Positions 8,513-15,022 of a stretch of DNA of 21,438 bases are shown one piece after another. Position numbers and translations under genes: made by a program. Below the pieces are notes generated by a model. That model was not told the origin of the DNA. It saw only the letters and a program-made list of their open reading frames with translations, and ran no database searches. Source of the stretch: Flavobacteriales bacterium. GTDB lineage: Bacteria > Bacteroidota > Bacteroidia > Flavobacteriales_D > Cryomorphaceae. Each line of letters begins with the position of its first letter. The stretch's first letter is position 1. Location of the stretch: contig JAIVHQ010000013.1 in assembly GCA_020200995.1 (NCBI GenBank), forward strand, positions 1-21,438, given 5' to 3'.

Positions 8513-8769
8513 TCTGTTTCTGCTGTTTTTCCTGATTGTTTTGTGGGTACGGGATCAATACCGTGCGTCCCCCACGGATGACATTTTGAAATTCTCTTGA
8601 TTCCGAGCCAGGTGCCTTTGAAAGGGCCCCATATCCTGATGCTCTCGATGGTATATTGTGAGCACGTGGGCTGGTGTCGGCAATTGCTTCCCAACAGCGG
8701 CGATAACGTGTACTGATACACTTTTACCAAAAAGACCAAGACGTGGCTGAGCGGTTTCAAGATTTGCAA
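8509..8769 (-). CDS. yidD: YidD membrane protein insertion efficiency factor
   Basis: About 86 residues. It carries the full YidD signature: SPLLGSNCRHQPTCSQY, then GPFKG, then KCHPWGTHGIDPVP. YidD is a small amphipathic protein at the inner membrane that assists YidC/Sec-dependent insertion. No ATG is available. The longest frame begins with a TTG at 8769, but that TTG is itself part of a perfect -7 promoter box (8767-8774). The in-frame TTG at 8760 (giving MKPLSHVLVFLVKVYQ...) may therefore be the real start. It is the first gene of the operon and overlaps the lipoprotein gene by 4 bases. Confidence 0.88.
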   Translation of the reverse strand: MQILKPLSHVLVFLVKVYQYTLSPLLGSNCRHQPTCSQYTIESIRIWGPFKGTWLGIKRISKCHPWGTHGIDPVPTKQSGKTAETE

Positions 8770-8774
8770 AAATA
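8767..8774 (-). promoter_or_regulatory. Bacteroidota -7 promoter box for the yidD operon
   Basis: Minus-strand TATTTTTG matches the Bacteroidota sigma-A -7 consensus TAnnTTTG exactly. Transcription would start about 5-7 bases past the G, at or next to the TTG at 8760. No clear -33 TTG/TTTG is found at the normal spacing. Confidence 0.5.
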
Positions 8775-8871
8775 AGGAAACTTGGCGGGTGTGGGTGGTT
8801 GATTAAGTTTTCTTTGCACCTGAGGGTGTTTGCACGGGATATTTTGCTGCCTTTAATAAGTTGCCCCAATT

Positions 8872-9121
8872 AGTAAACAGTTCCATCACCACGTCACTCA
8901 GAACGCAGCGCAGCGCAGTGAAGAACTCCGTGTGCAGGCCAGTGGGCGGGATCTCGCGAGTGCCGGTGCGGCATGCATGTGGGTATGAGCAGTCTCCTTA
9001 TTATCGGAGTTCAAAGCATCATTTGTGGAGATCTGTTGTCTTCAAAAAAAGGGAGACTCTTCAGTCGCCGATTTCGCTGTGCTGCATCGGCTCCTTCTGA
9101 GTGACGCGTGGTTGTGACTTT
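8872..9121. repeat. Palindromic repeat copy 1 (REP/MITE-like)
   Basis: The left arm CGTCACTCAGAACG (8892-8905) followed by GCAGCGCAGCGCAGTGAAGA is matched by an inverted right arm: GGGAGACTCTTCAGTCGCC (9051-9069), a GCTGTGCTGC core and TTCTGAGTGACG (9095-9106). The two ends share with copy 2 both the outer tract AGTAAACAGTTC on the left and CGTGGTTG(T/C)GACTTT on the right. The middle is longer than in copy 2 and holds a small CTCC...GGAG hairpin near 8993-9008. Confidence 0.75.
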
Positions 9122-9132
9122 CTACACCAATC

Positions 9133-9292
9133 AGTAAACAGTTCTTCATTCCCGTCACTCAGAACGGAGCGCAGCGCAGTGAAGAGTCTCCAAAATATTA
9201 GACCGATGTAACTCATAAAAAGGGAGACTCTTCAGTCGCCGATTTCGCTGCGCTGCTTCGGCTTCTTCTGAGTGACGCGTGGTTGCGACTTT
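9133..9292. repeat. Palindromic repeat copy 2 (REP/MITE-like)
   Basis: Same family as copy 1. The left arm CGTCACTCAGAACG (9153-9166) runs to GAAGAGTCTCC (ending 9191). The right arm runs from GGGAGACTCTTCAGTCGCC (9222-9240) through GCTGCGCTGC to TTCTGAGTGACG (9266-9277). The arms are inverted and imperfect, so the element can fold into a long hairpin. It lies downstream of the peptidase stop (9328) and may serve as its transcription end (inference). Confidence 0.75.
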
Positions 9293-9327
9293 TTGCTCCA
9301 ATTATACCATAGATTCATCCGCACGCA

Positions 9328-10536
9328 CTAAAGACTCAGCTTCTTCATCAGGTTTTTCGGCAAGGCGTCCTTGTGGATGAAAATATTCATGGTTTTCAGC
9401 TTCACATAGGCCTCACTGGCCAGGAAGTAGCCACCGAGTTCGTTGTGCTCGGTGCCCCATGAGTTCTTTACCGTAAAGTATTTGTCGCCGTTTTGGTCTT
9501 TGACAATCCCCGTCACCTGCATGCCGTGGTCGTCGGTGGTTTGCCAATTGTCAAATTGGCCTTGTCGCATGTCCTGGGTCACCTCGAGTTGCTTCACGGG
9601 CTCTTCGAAGGCGTTGCTGACTTTCTCGGCGCCGGCATCGCTAAAATTTTGGTTGTCGCGGCCTTTCACCTTGATGGTGCTTTCGTCTTCGGGCAGTATG
9701 GCCAGCCCTTCGCGAAATGCAAATCCCTTTTCAGAAACGTCGGCGCCCCAGGCGAAGGTGTGGCCGTTCATCACGGCGTGTTCCATCACGTTCATCAGCT
9801 CGTCGATTGGCAGGTTGTAGCTGTGCACGTGGAGCCAGTTGTCGGGGATTTCGAGCATAAACGTTTCGTAAAACGGGTGGTGGGTGTAGCTCGTGATGGA
9901 AATGTAGTCGTCCATGTTGAGCCCGAGCTCAGAGGCGTAGGTCTGCGGGGTGTACTTTTTTCCTTGGTATTCAAACTCTTCAGGAAGTTTTCCGAGGTAG
10001 GTGTCCACCACGGCATCGTATCCTTCTTTCCATCTCGGCGTCAGCGATTTCTGCTTATTTTCGATCACGGCATCAGCGTAGGCTTTTAGAATGGCGTCGA
10101 GCTCGGAGTGGTTGTGTTGATCGCTGCCGTAGTTGAGCCCGTCGTAGACTTCTTCCGGTACGATTCCGTGTTTTTTCCACACATGAGCGATGTCGACAAA
10201 TGCGCCACCCGCGCCAAAGTTGGTGTGGCCGTGCATGCGCACGTAGCGGTCGGCCTTGTCGCGGTAGGTGTGGTTAACTACGTACATTTCGCTGAGGTCG
10301 TGCTCGCCTTTTCCCGTGCGAATGAGCTCGCTTTCGAAATAGGCGAGTGCCGAAAAACTCCAGCATGTGCCCGTCCTGAATTGGTTTTGAACGGGTGTGG
10401 CCTCGAGGCTTTTTACCACTGTAAATTCGTAGCCGCTTCCTTCTTTGAGTTCAATGCGCTCCCCGTCTTGTGCAAGTACCGCAGCACCTGACAGGAGGAG
10501 GGTGGCCACGGCTGCGTATGATTTAAATAGATTCAT
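9328..10536 (-). CDS. Secreted C1-family peptidase, aminopeptidase C/bleomycin hydrolase-like
   Basis: 402 residues with a signal peptide (MNLFKSYAAVATLLLSGAAVLA-Q), unlike cytosolic PepC. The papain-fold catalytic residues are all present: oxyanion Q52 and nucleophile C58 in NQFRTGTCWSFSA, H337 in DDHGMQVTG, and N358 in KNSWG. The middle follows the PepC/bleomycin hydrolase arrangement, with GAGGAFVDIAHVWKKHGIVP and PIDELMNVMEHAVMNG. It is likely a periplasmic or outer-membrane-associated cysteine peptidase degrading peptides, an inference from the signal peptide and family. The leader just before the ATG is A-rich (AAAAACAACAACAA), typical of Bacteroidota translation starts without Shine-Dalgarno. 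A near-match -7 box (TATTTTTC) lies about 20 bases upstream. It is divergent from bshC. Confidence 0.9.
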   Translation of the reverse strand: MNLFKSYAAVATLLLSGAAVLAQDGERIELKEGSGYEFTVVKSLEATPVQNQFRTGTCWSFSALAYFESELIRTGKGEHDLSEMYVVNHTYRDKADRYVRMHGHTNFGAGGAFVDIAHVWKKHGIVPEEVYDGLNYGSDQHNHSELDAILKAYADAVIENKQKSLTPRWKEGYDAVVDTYLGKLPEEFEYQGKKYTPQTYASELGLNMDDYISITSYTHHPFYETFMLEIPDNWLHVHSYNLPIDELMNVMEHAVMNGHTFAWGADVSEKGFAFREGLAILPEDESTIKVKGRDNQNFSDAGAEKVSNAFEEPVKQLEVTQDMRQGQFDNWQTTDDHGMQVTGIVKDQNGDKYFTVKNSWGTEHNELGGYFLASEAYVKLKTMNIFIHKDALPKNLMKKLSL

Positions 10537-10632
10537 TTGTTGTTGTTTTTAAAATGCGAAAAATAAGCATTCCGGGAACATTTCTGACGGGGCCTTGTCC
10601 TCATTCGTCATATTAACTCCTGCTTATTTGCG

Positions 10633-10640
10633 TATTTTTG
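10633..10640 (+). promoter_or_regulatory. Bacteroidota -7 promoter box for bshC
   Basis: TATTTTTG matches TAnnTTTG exactly and ends 5 bases before the ATG at 10646, so the transcript would start at or very near the start codon. No -33 element is evident. This placement also argues against the longer frame that begins at 10595. Confidence 0.55.
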
Positions 10641-10645
10641 CCCCA

Positions 10646-12268
10646 ATGGAACCCAAAACAGCCGAGAAGATCACTTTTTCTGTTTCAAAAATACCCTACA
10701 GCGATGCAGGTTTTTTATCGCCTCTCATTCTGGATTATCTCGCAGAGGGTGAACGACTCAAGCCTTTCTATCACAGGTTTCCCCTGCCCGAAAATTTCGG
10801 TGCCCAGATCGAGGAGAAGAAAGAAAACTACCGCCACCGCGGGTCGCTCCATGCAGCCCTGAAAAAGCAATACGCGGCAGCCCGCATTAAATGTCCGTCC
10901 ATTGATTTTCTGGCTTCTGAAGATTGTTTTACCGTGACTACAGGTCATCAGGTATGTCTTTTCACGGGGCCCGTTTATTTCTTTTACAAGATCATTTCTG
11001 CTATTAAGTCGTGCCGCGTTTTGGAACAGAAATACCCCGCAGCACGCTTTGTCCCTTTGTTTTGGATGGCTACGGAAGATCATGACTTTGAGGAGGCCAA
11101 CCACTTCCGCCTCCGCGGCGAGAAATTTGATTGGGAGAGCGGTCGCGGCGGAGCCGTGGGCCGAATGCCCACCGAAGGCCTCGACGAAGTGGCAGAAGCC
11201 CTGCGCGAGAACCTCGGCACGGGATGGAACGCCGCAGAGCTGGTCCAACTTTTTGAAAAATCTTACCTCAACCACGACAACATCGCCGATGCCACACGGT
11301 ACCTCGTGCACAGCCTTTTCGGCGAATACGGCGTGGTGTGCATCGACGGCGACGACCCCGAGCTGAAGGCTTTGGCGTACGACTCTTTTCGCAAAGAACT
11401 TTATGAAAGCACAGCCCGAACTGCCGTGGAGAATGTCAATATCGAGCTTTCGGAGCATTACACCACCCAGGCCCACGCCCGTGAGATCAACCTGTTCTAC
11501 CTCGACGATCAGCTCCGCGAGCGTATCGTGCGGAATCCCAAAACGGGCTTTGAAGTGGTCAATACCGACCTGTGCTTTTCCGCGGAAGAGATGGATACTC
11601 TATTGAAGGAACACCCCGAACGCTTTAGCCCCAATGTGATTTTGCGACCGCTTTATCAGGAGCTCATTCTGCCCAACCTGGCCTACATAGGCGGGGGAGG
11701 GGAGTTGGCTTACTGGTTCCAGCTTAAAGGAGTTTTTGAAGCTTTTGGCGTTACCTTTCCTATGCTGATGCTGCGCAATTCCGTGGTGATGCTCGAGGCA
11801 GAAACCCGCGCGATGATGGACGACCTCGGCCTTTCGGAGAGCGACATATTCAATCCCGCTGCCGACATCGAAGAATCACTGCTGAAGCGAGAAAGCGCCG
11901 ATGCACTGCAGCTCGATGATGCACGGGATCAATTGGAAAAGGTATTTACGGATGTGCAGCACAGGCTTTCAAAAATCGATGTGACCCTTGAGAAATCAGT
12001 GGGCAGCGGCCATGCCCGCGTGGAGCGCATTGTGGACAACCTCGAAAAGAAAATGCTCCGCGCCGAACGCCGAAAGCAGGAAGTGCTGTTGAATCGGCTT
12101 TACAAGTGGCGCGAAATGATATTCCCGCAAGGCAGTTTGCAGGAACGCAACCTCAACATGGCAGTGTTCTATATGCCTTATGGCAAATCGTTTATTTCTG
12201 AACTTATCGACAAGCTCGATCCGTTTGATTTTAGTTGCTCTTTGGTGAGCGCGGGGAAGAGGGCGTGA
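10646..12268 (+). CDS. bshC: Bacillithiol biosynthesis cysteine-adding enzyme BshC
   Basis: 540 residues from the ATG at 10646. BshC catalyses the last step of bacillithiol synthesis, joining cysteine to GlcN-malate. Family signatures are clear: TTGHQVCLFTGPVYFFYKI (about residues 94-112), PLFWMATEDHDFEEANHF (the HDFEE block), and a C-terminal helical coiled coil (ARDQLEKVFTDVQHRLSKI ... ERIVDNLEKKMLRAERRK), all as expected for the family length. A longer frame opens with a TTG at 10595, but the added 17 residues (MSSFVILTPAYLRIFAP) overlap the promoter box, so the ATG is preferred. It stands alone on the plus strand; bshA and bshB are not in the window. Confidence 0.93.
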   Translation: MEPKTAEKITFSVSKIPYSDAGFLSPLILDYLAEGERLKPFYHRFPLPENFGAQIEEKKENYRHRGSLHAALKKQYAAARIKCPSIDFLASEDCFTVTTGHQVCLFTGPVYFFYKIISAIKSCRVLEQKYPAARFVPLFWMATEDHDFEEANHFRLRGEKFDWESGRGGAVGRMPTEGLDEVAEALRENLGTGWNAAELVQLFEKSYLNHDNIADATRYLVHSLFGEYGVVCIDGDDPELKALAYDSFRKELYESTARTAVENVNIELSEHYTTQAHAREINLFYLDDQLRERIVRNPKTGFEVVNTDLCFSAEEMDTLLKEHPERFSPNVILRPLYQELILPNLAYIGGGGELAYWFQLKGVFEAFGVTFPMLMLRNSVVMLEAETRAMMDDLGLSESDIFNPAADIEESLLKRESADALQLDDARDQLEKVFTDVQHRLSKIDVTLEKSVGSGHARVERIVDNLEKKMLRAERRKQEVLLNRLYKWREMIFPQGSLQERNLNMAVFYMPYGKSFISELIDKLDPFDFSCSLVSAGKRA

Positions 12269-12280
12269 AGGTTATTTTTG

Positions 12281-12303
12281 CGTTCTGAGTGACGGGAATT
12301 GAA
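12281..12303. repeat. Solitary end of the GTCACTCAGAA repeat family
   Basis: CGTTCTGAGTGACGGGAATT is the reverse complement of the left end of repeat copy 2 including its outer flank (TTCATTCCCGTCACTCAGAACG, 9145-9166), with one extra T. No partner arm is seen upstream, so this is an orphan half or remnant 13 bases past the bshC stop. A -7-like TATTTTTG lies at 12273-12280, but no gene follows. Confidence 0.6.
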
Positions 12304-12445
12304 ACTCTCTGCCAAAATTAGAAAAAAGCTCATCACCCACGTCATTCAGAGTGTTCAAAATTTGCATTTACAGAAAGGAAATGACTGGTCTCCTGAAGAT
12401 CCAATTCAAAAAAGTATTGGTGCGGCTGCCGCCGCGTCTTTGTTT

Positions 12446-12469
12446 CCACCTTATCTTGATATAAGGTGG
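12446..12469. repeat. Perfect 9-bp-stem hairpin
   Basis: CCACCTTAT / ATAAGGTGG with a 6-base loop, followed by a smaller AGCC...GGCT stem (12470-12485). It directly precedes the long hairpin and is probably part of the same structured element. Confidence 0.75.
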
Positions 12470-12481
12470 AGCCAAGATCAA

Positions 12482-12652
12482 GGCTGTACAAATTTTTCTC
12501 GAAATTGCACGCTCCGCTTCGCTATCTCAACCAAACTCGCAAACGCCGTTAGCGGATTTTTTTTTTTGGAAAAAAATCCGACGGCTGAGCTCAAACATGG
12601 TTTCGATTACGCTTCGTTTGAGCGGCAATTTCTGAGAAATATTTGTAAGGCC
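12482..12652. repeat. Long imperfect hairpin, about 170 bp
   Basis: The outer left arm (TACAAATTTTTCTCGAAATTGC, from 12486) pairs with the outer right arm (GCAATTTCTGAGAAATATTTGTA, ending near 12648). The arms include CGCTTCGC against GCTTCG and close on GCCGTTAGCGGA plus 11 T, GG, then 7 A and TCCGACGGC (12545-12585). The repeat explains the Phe- and Lys-rich translation of the open frame here. From memory, similar structures occur between genes of other Bacteroidota, but I cannot confirm this from the sequence alone. Confidence 0.7.
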
Positions 12653-13019
12653 GGGGGACGCACGACGACCATTTTTTCAATTTTTGAACTTCACGAGAAT
12701 ATTTCTCAACTCACAAACTTTGCCCTTGAACTCTTCTTCACTGGAGTCGACAGAGCCAAGCGAGTGATAGAACCCCTCTGCCTCCCGAAACGCTACCCGT
12801 TCAATCAAAACCACAGCATTGCCGCGTGTGGCCCGCGGAAGCTACAGCAATAAGGCTTATTTTTTGACAAAACAGTTGATTACGCCGTCGGGAAATACAT
12901 TTTACCGAAACTGCATGCCTTAAATCGGGTCAAAAAATCATGCCTGATTTGGCCGACGCGACATTGATGAGTAGGAAGGCATTGCCGCCAAAATTGCCTT
13001 AGCTTTCGCTTGAATTTTG

Positions 13020-13102
13020 GTTCCTTTTTTTCAAGAAAAAGGAACGAAAGGGACTGTCGCGTCAGCGACACGAATCTAATCCCGTTGTAGATTATGCTAC
13101 AA
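13020..13102. repeat. Three consecutive hairpins
   Basis: Three perfect stems follow one another: GTTCCTTTTT/AAAAAGGAAC (13020-13045, 10 bp), TGTCGC/GCGACA (13055-13070) and TTGTAG/CTACAA (13085-13102). The regular order suggests a structured transcript or a terminator-like cluster within the larger element. Confidence 0.65.
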
Positions 13103-13140
13103 ACGAACTCATTATAAAGTAATTGGTATGTGAAATGACA

Positions 13141-13289
13141 ATCCGTCATTGGTAAGGAGGCCCCAAGGCCGACTGAAGAATCTCCTTCTTCGGAGTTTAA
13201 AATCTATTTGACCTTTCGACTTCAAGAAAAGGGAGACTCTTCAGTCGCCGGCTTCGCTGCGCTGCGCCGTCTCCCTACCAATGACAGAT
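13141..13289. repeat. Nested palindromic repeat with GTCATTGGTA ends
   Basis: The outer arms, 13141-13159 (ATCCGTCATTGGTAAGGAG) and 13271-13289 (CTCCCTACCAATGACAGAT), are inverted with 17 of 19 matches. The core holds GACTGAAGAATCTCC on the left and GGGAGACTCTTCAGTCGCC (13231-13249) on the right, the latter identical to the core of the copies at 9051 and 9222. The core is thus shared with the other family while the ends differ. Confidence 0.75.
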
Positions 13290-13370
13290 TTTTTAAATCA
13301 CACCGTATTAATACTTTATGTGGCCATGTTGATTTCGTTTGACTAAGACCATGAACTGACGAATACCAGC

Positions 13371-13445
13371 GTGGGCGAATGCCCACAACTACCTTACTTC
13401 AATTTGGCATGCTACTGCTATTTCCGCAGGGCAAATGCCCAGCGG
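13371..13445. repeat. Pair of GGGC-RAAT-GCCC hairpins
   Basis: GTGGGCGAATGCCCAC (13371-13386) and CCGCAGGGCAAATGCCCAGCGG (13424-13445) are two perfect or nearly perfect hairpins with the same GGGC(G/A)AATGCCC core, 37 bases apart. They lie just inside the right terminal inverted repeat. Confidence 0.65.
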
Positions 13446-13552
13446 AGCATCTTACGCAACTGTCATTACCTTTCTGTAAATGCAAATTTTGAAAACTCTG
13501 AGTGACATGAATAGTGACGGGCTACCCTGATTGAAAGTTTTCTGTAAAGTAT

Positions 13553-13678
13553 AGTGTCCAGCCTTTAGAGTTCGAGAGCAAGGCTTGCGAAGGCCCCAAA
13601 ACCAGAGTTTACCAATTAGTAATTGAGGATTTTTGGGGCTGAGCGTAACGAAGTTATTGGACTCTAAAGGCCGACACT
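13553..13678. repeat. Inverted-repeat element next to the acyltransferase stop
   Basis: Left arm AGTGTC-CAG-CCTTTAGAGT ... GGCCCCAAAA (13553-13601) faces right arm TTTTGGGGCT ... ACTCTAAAGG-CC-GACACT (13631-13678). The ends and the inner GCCCCAAAA match well; the middle of each arm is diverged. The right end touches the stop codon of the acyltransferase gene, so the hairpin may end its transcript, though no T run follows. Confidence 0.65.
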
Positions 13679-14820
13679 CAAGGTACCAGGCTGAGATTAT
13701 TCTTCACAGGATTAGCATACATCTTCAACAACCATCGGTAATCCTCTTCGGTATCGAGGCCCGCAGCTTTCAGCCGTTCTTTAGCGGTTTTCACGAAAGT
13801 GTCGCGCTCCGTAGCATTGTACTCGGCTTTGTGTACTTCCTCGCCGTGTAGCAGGTCGTGAGCCATGAGGTTGGTGGGCCAGAGCTTGTAGATCTCAAAA
13901 ATTTGCCGATCGATGATATCGCCGAGCTCCCGAAGCTTGTCGTTCATGTTCGGGAAGTCTGCCAGCACCTCTAATTCCTCATCGATGGTTTTTCCGATGC
14001 TGATGTGAACCCGTCCCTTGAATCCTGTCAATCCGGTGATGATGCTGCGAAAATCTTCGCCCGGTTTCTTTTCGTATTTCTCGTCGCGCGATACCGCTTT
14101 GAGTTCCGGAATCTTGAGCACATCGCAAGGGTCATTTTCATACGAGATGGCGACGGGCGTCACCTTCAACTCGCGAAAGCAGCTCCTCAGGGGTTCGTCA
14201 CAACCAATGCTCAGCATCTTGAGAAGACCGGGCTGGGTTTTGTCGAGTCCGTCCTTAGTGCGGCCCTCGCGCTGGGCAATCCATATGCTCGTCAATCCGC
14301 CGGTAACGTGGTGGCGGATGTAGCTCGAAAGGCGGAGTGAGTTTTCGTAAAGCTCTCGAGCCCCCGTGTTTCGCTTCACCACAAAGTTTTTGTTCAGCTT
14401 GGTCAGGTCGGTGATGAGATCACTCGACAACAAGTTGCTGCCAATGGCAGTCTGGGTGGTTTGATGGCCGGCCTCGAGGAGAAATACATTCAACAGTGCC
14501 GAGTCAAGGATAATGTCGCGGTGGTTGGAAATAAAGAGGTAGCTCTCGCCTTGCTTTATGTTTTCGAGTCCCGATACCTCGAGTCCTGCCGATGTGCTGT
14601 CTCCGAGACGGCGAATGGCGGGGGGGGCTATTTCAGATTGAAATTGGGCCACGGTGGTGATCGTTGCCAGTTGGGCCTTGATATCGGCCTCTGTGCGGTC
14701 GGGAAAAACGTATTGCATCACTTCCGTAAAACTCGGATTAGCGGCGAGTCTTGCGGTGATTTCAGCGACTTCGCTGTCGTGGTAGGGCCTTATATCTTCG
14801 AAGGCAGAACCCTTTTGCAT
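13678..14820 (-). CDS. Lysophospholipid/glycerol-phosphate acyltransferase family protein
   Basis: 380 residues from the ATG at 14820. The block order fits the PlsB/PlsC-type acyltransferases: motif I YLFISNHRDIILDSALL (about 94-110, catalytic H100), then NFVVKRNTGARELYENS (about 145-161), then SIWIAQREGRTKDGLDKTQPG (about 178-198, the counterpart of the E-G-R substrate motif), then VTPVAISYE (about 220-228). Likely role: transfer of an acyl group to a (lyso)phospholipid precursor at the inner membrane. The acceptor cannot be told from the sequence. The first acidic residue after H100 at the usual HX4D position is replaced; aspartates sit at H+2 and H+6 instead. A longer frame opens with TTG at 14853, but it would contain the promoter box, so the ATG is preferred. 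Confidence 0.85.
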   Translation of the reverse strand: MQKGSAFEDIRPYHDSEVAEITARLAANPSFTEVMQYVFPDRTEADIKAQLATITTVAQFQSEIAPPAIRRLGDSTSAGLEVSGLENIKQGESYLFISNHRDIILDSALLNVFLLEAGHQTTQTAIGSNLLSSDLITDLTKLNKNFVVKRNTGARELYENSLRLSSYIRHHVTGGLTSIWIAQREGRTKDGLDKTQPGLLKMLSIGCDEPLRSCFRELKVTPVAISYENDPCDVLKIPELKAVSRDEKYEKKPGEDFRSIITGLTGFKGRVHISIGKTIDEELEVLADFPNMNDKLRELGDIIDRQIFEIYKLWPTNLMAHDLLHGEEVHKAEYNATERDTFVKTAKERLKAAGLDTEEDYRWLLKMYANPVKNNLSLVP

Positions 14821-14829
14821 GGTGAATTT

Positions 14830-14837
14830 CAAATTTA
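14830..14837 (-). promoter_or_regulatory. Bacteroidota -7 promoter box for the acyltransferase gene
   Basis: Minus-strand TAAATTTG is an exact TAnnTTTG match ending 9 bases before the ATG at 14820, implying a 5' leader of only a few bases. It supports 14820 rather than 14853 as the start. Confidence 0.5.
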
Positions 14838-15010
14838 TTGCGCTGTCGGTCAATTCGGCGAAAGTACGGATTTTGTTCGTAATCGGTCAAAACCACCCTG
14901 CACGAGGTTCGAATTTTGCCAAATGTTAACCTTGGGAAAATGCTTTATAGCGGTTCACGCCTTGCGGATACAAGTAACTGCAGCCCGTAATGCCGGCCAA
15001 TGATTAGGGC

Positions 15011-15018
15011 TATATTTG
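15011..15018 (+). promoter_or_regulatory. Bacteroidota -7 promoter box for the DEAD-box helicase
   Basis: TATATTTG matches TAnnTTTG exactly and ends 4 bases before the ATG at 15023. With the usual start about 5 bases past the G, the mRNA would begin on the A of the ATG. No -33 motif is visible at normal spacing. Confidence 0.55.
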
Positions 15019-15022
15019 TACC

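Larger units (their letters stand above)
8770..9327. other. Gene-free spacer with two tandem repeats
   Basis: 558 bases between the yidD and peptidase gene. Open frames here are short and read through repeat sequence. The content is the yidD promoter box and two related palindromic repeat copies at 8872-9121 and 9133-9292. Confidence 0.7.
12341..13506. mobile_element. 1166-bp coding-free element with 45-bp terminal inverted repeats
   Basis: The left end 12341-12385 (GTCATTCAGAGTGTTCAAAA...) and the reverse complement of the right end 13462-13506 (GTCACTCAGAGTTTTCAAAA...) match at 42 of 45 positions (mismatches at 5, 13 and 39) and diverge after that. The terminal GTCA(T/C)TCAGA equals the ends of the small repeats at 8872-9292. 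No transposase or other gene lies inside; the interior is a series of hairpins and a nested palindrome. The best reading is a non-autonomous transposon or MITE-like element. A large structured RNA is an alternative. No convincing target-site duplication is seen at the flanks. Confidence 0.7.
12269..13677. other. 1.4-kb gene-free repeat island
   Basis: No convincing gene between the bshC stop and the acyltransferase stop. The longest open frames (12299-12853 plus, 12880-13149 minus) start or run inside inverted repeats, have low-complexity compositions and resemble no family. The region holds a half-repeat, a large element with terminal inverted repeats, several hairpins and a nested palindrome, listed separately. 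Confidence 0.7.

Noticed and set aside
8872..9292. CRISPR array
   Set aside because: Only two copies, of different length, palindromic over most of their length and without regular spacers; no cas gene nearby.
12273..12280. TATTTTTG after bshC as a promoter
   Set aside because: It matches the -7 consensus, but no gene or clear transcript follows on the plus strand before the repeat island.
12299..12853. 184-codon plus-strand frame starting with TTG in the repeat island
   Set aside because: It begins outside the inverted-repeat element, runs through its left end and through both arms of the long hairpin, and has no recognisable domain or promoter. It is best explained as translated repeat sequence.
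12880..13149. 89-codon minus-strand frame
   Set aside because: It crosses three hairpins; its SLSFLFLEKKEPKFK stretch is simply the translation of the GTTCC-T7 hairpin. No family similarity.
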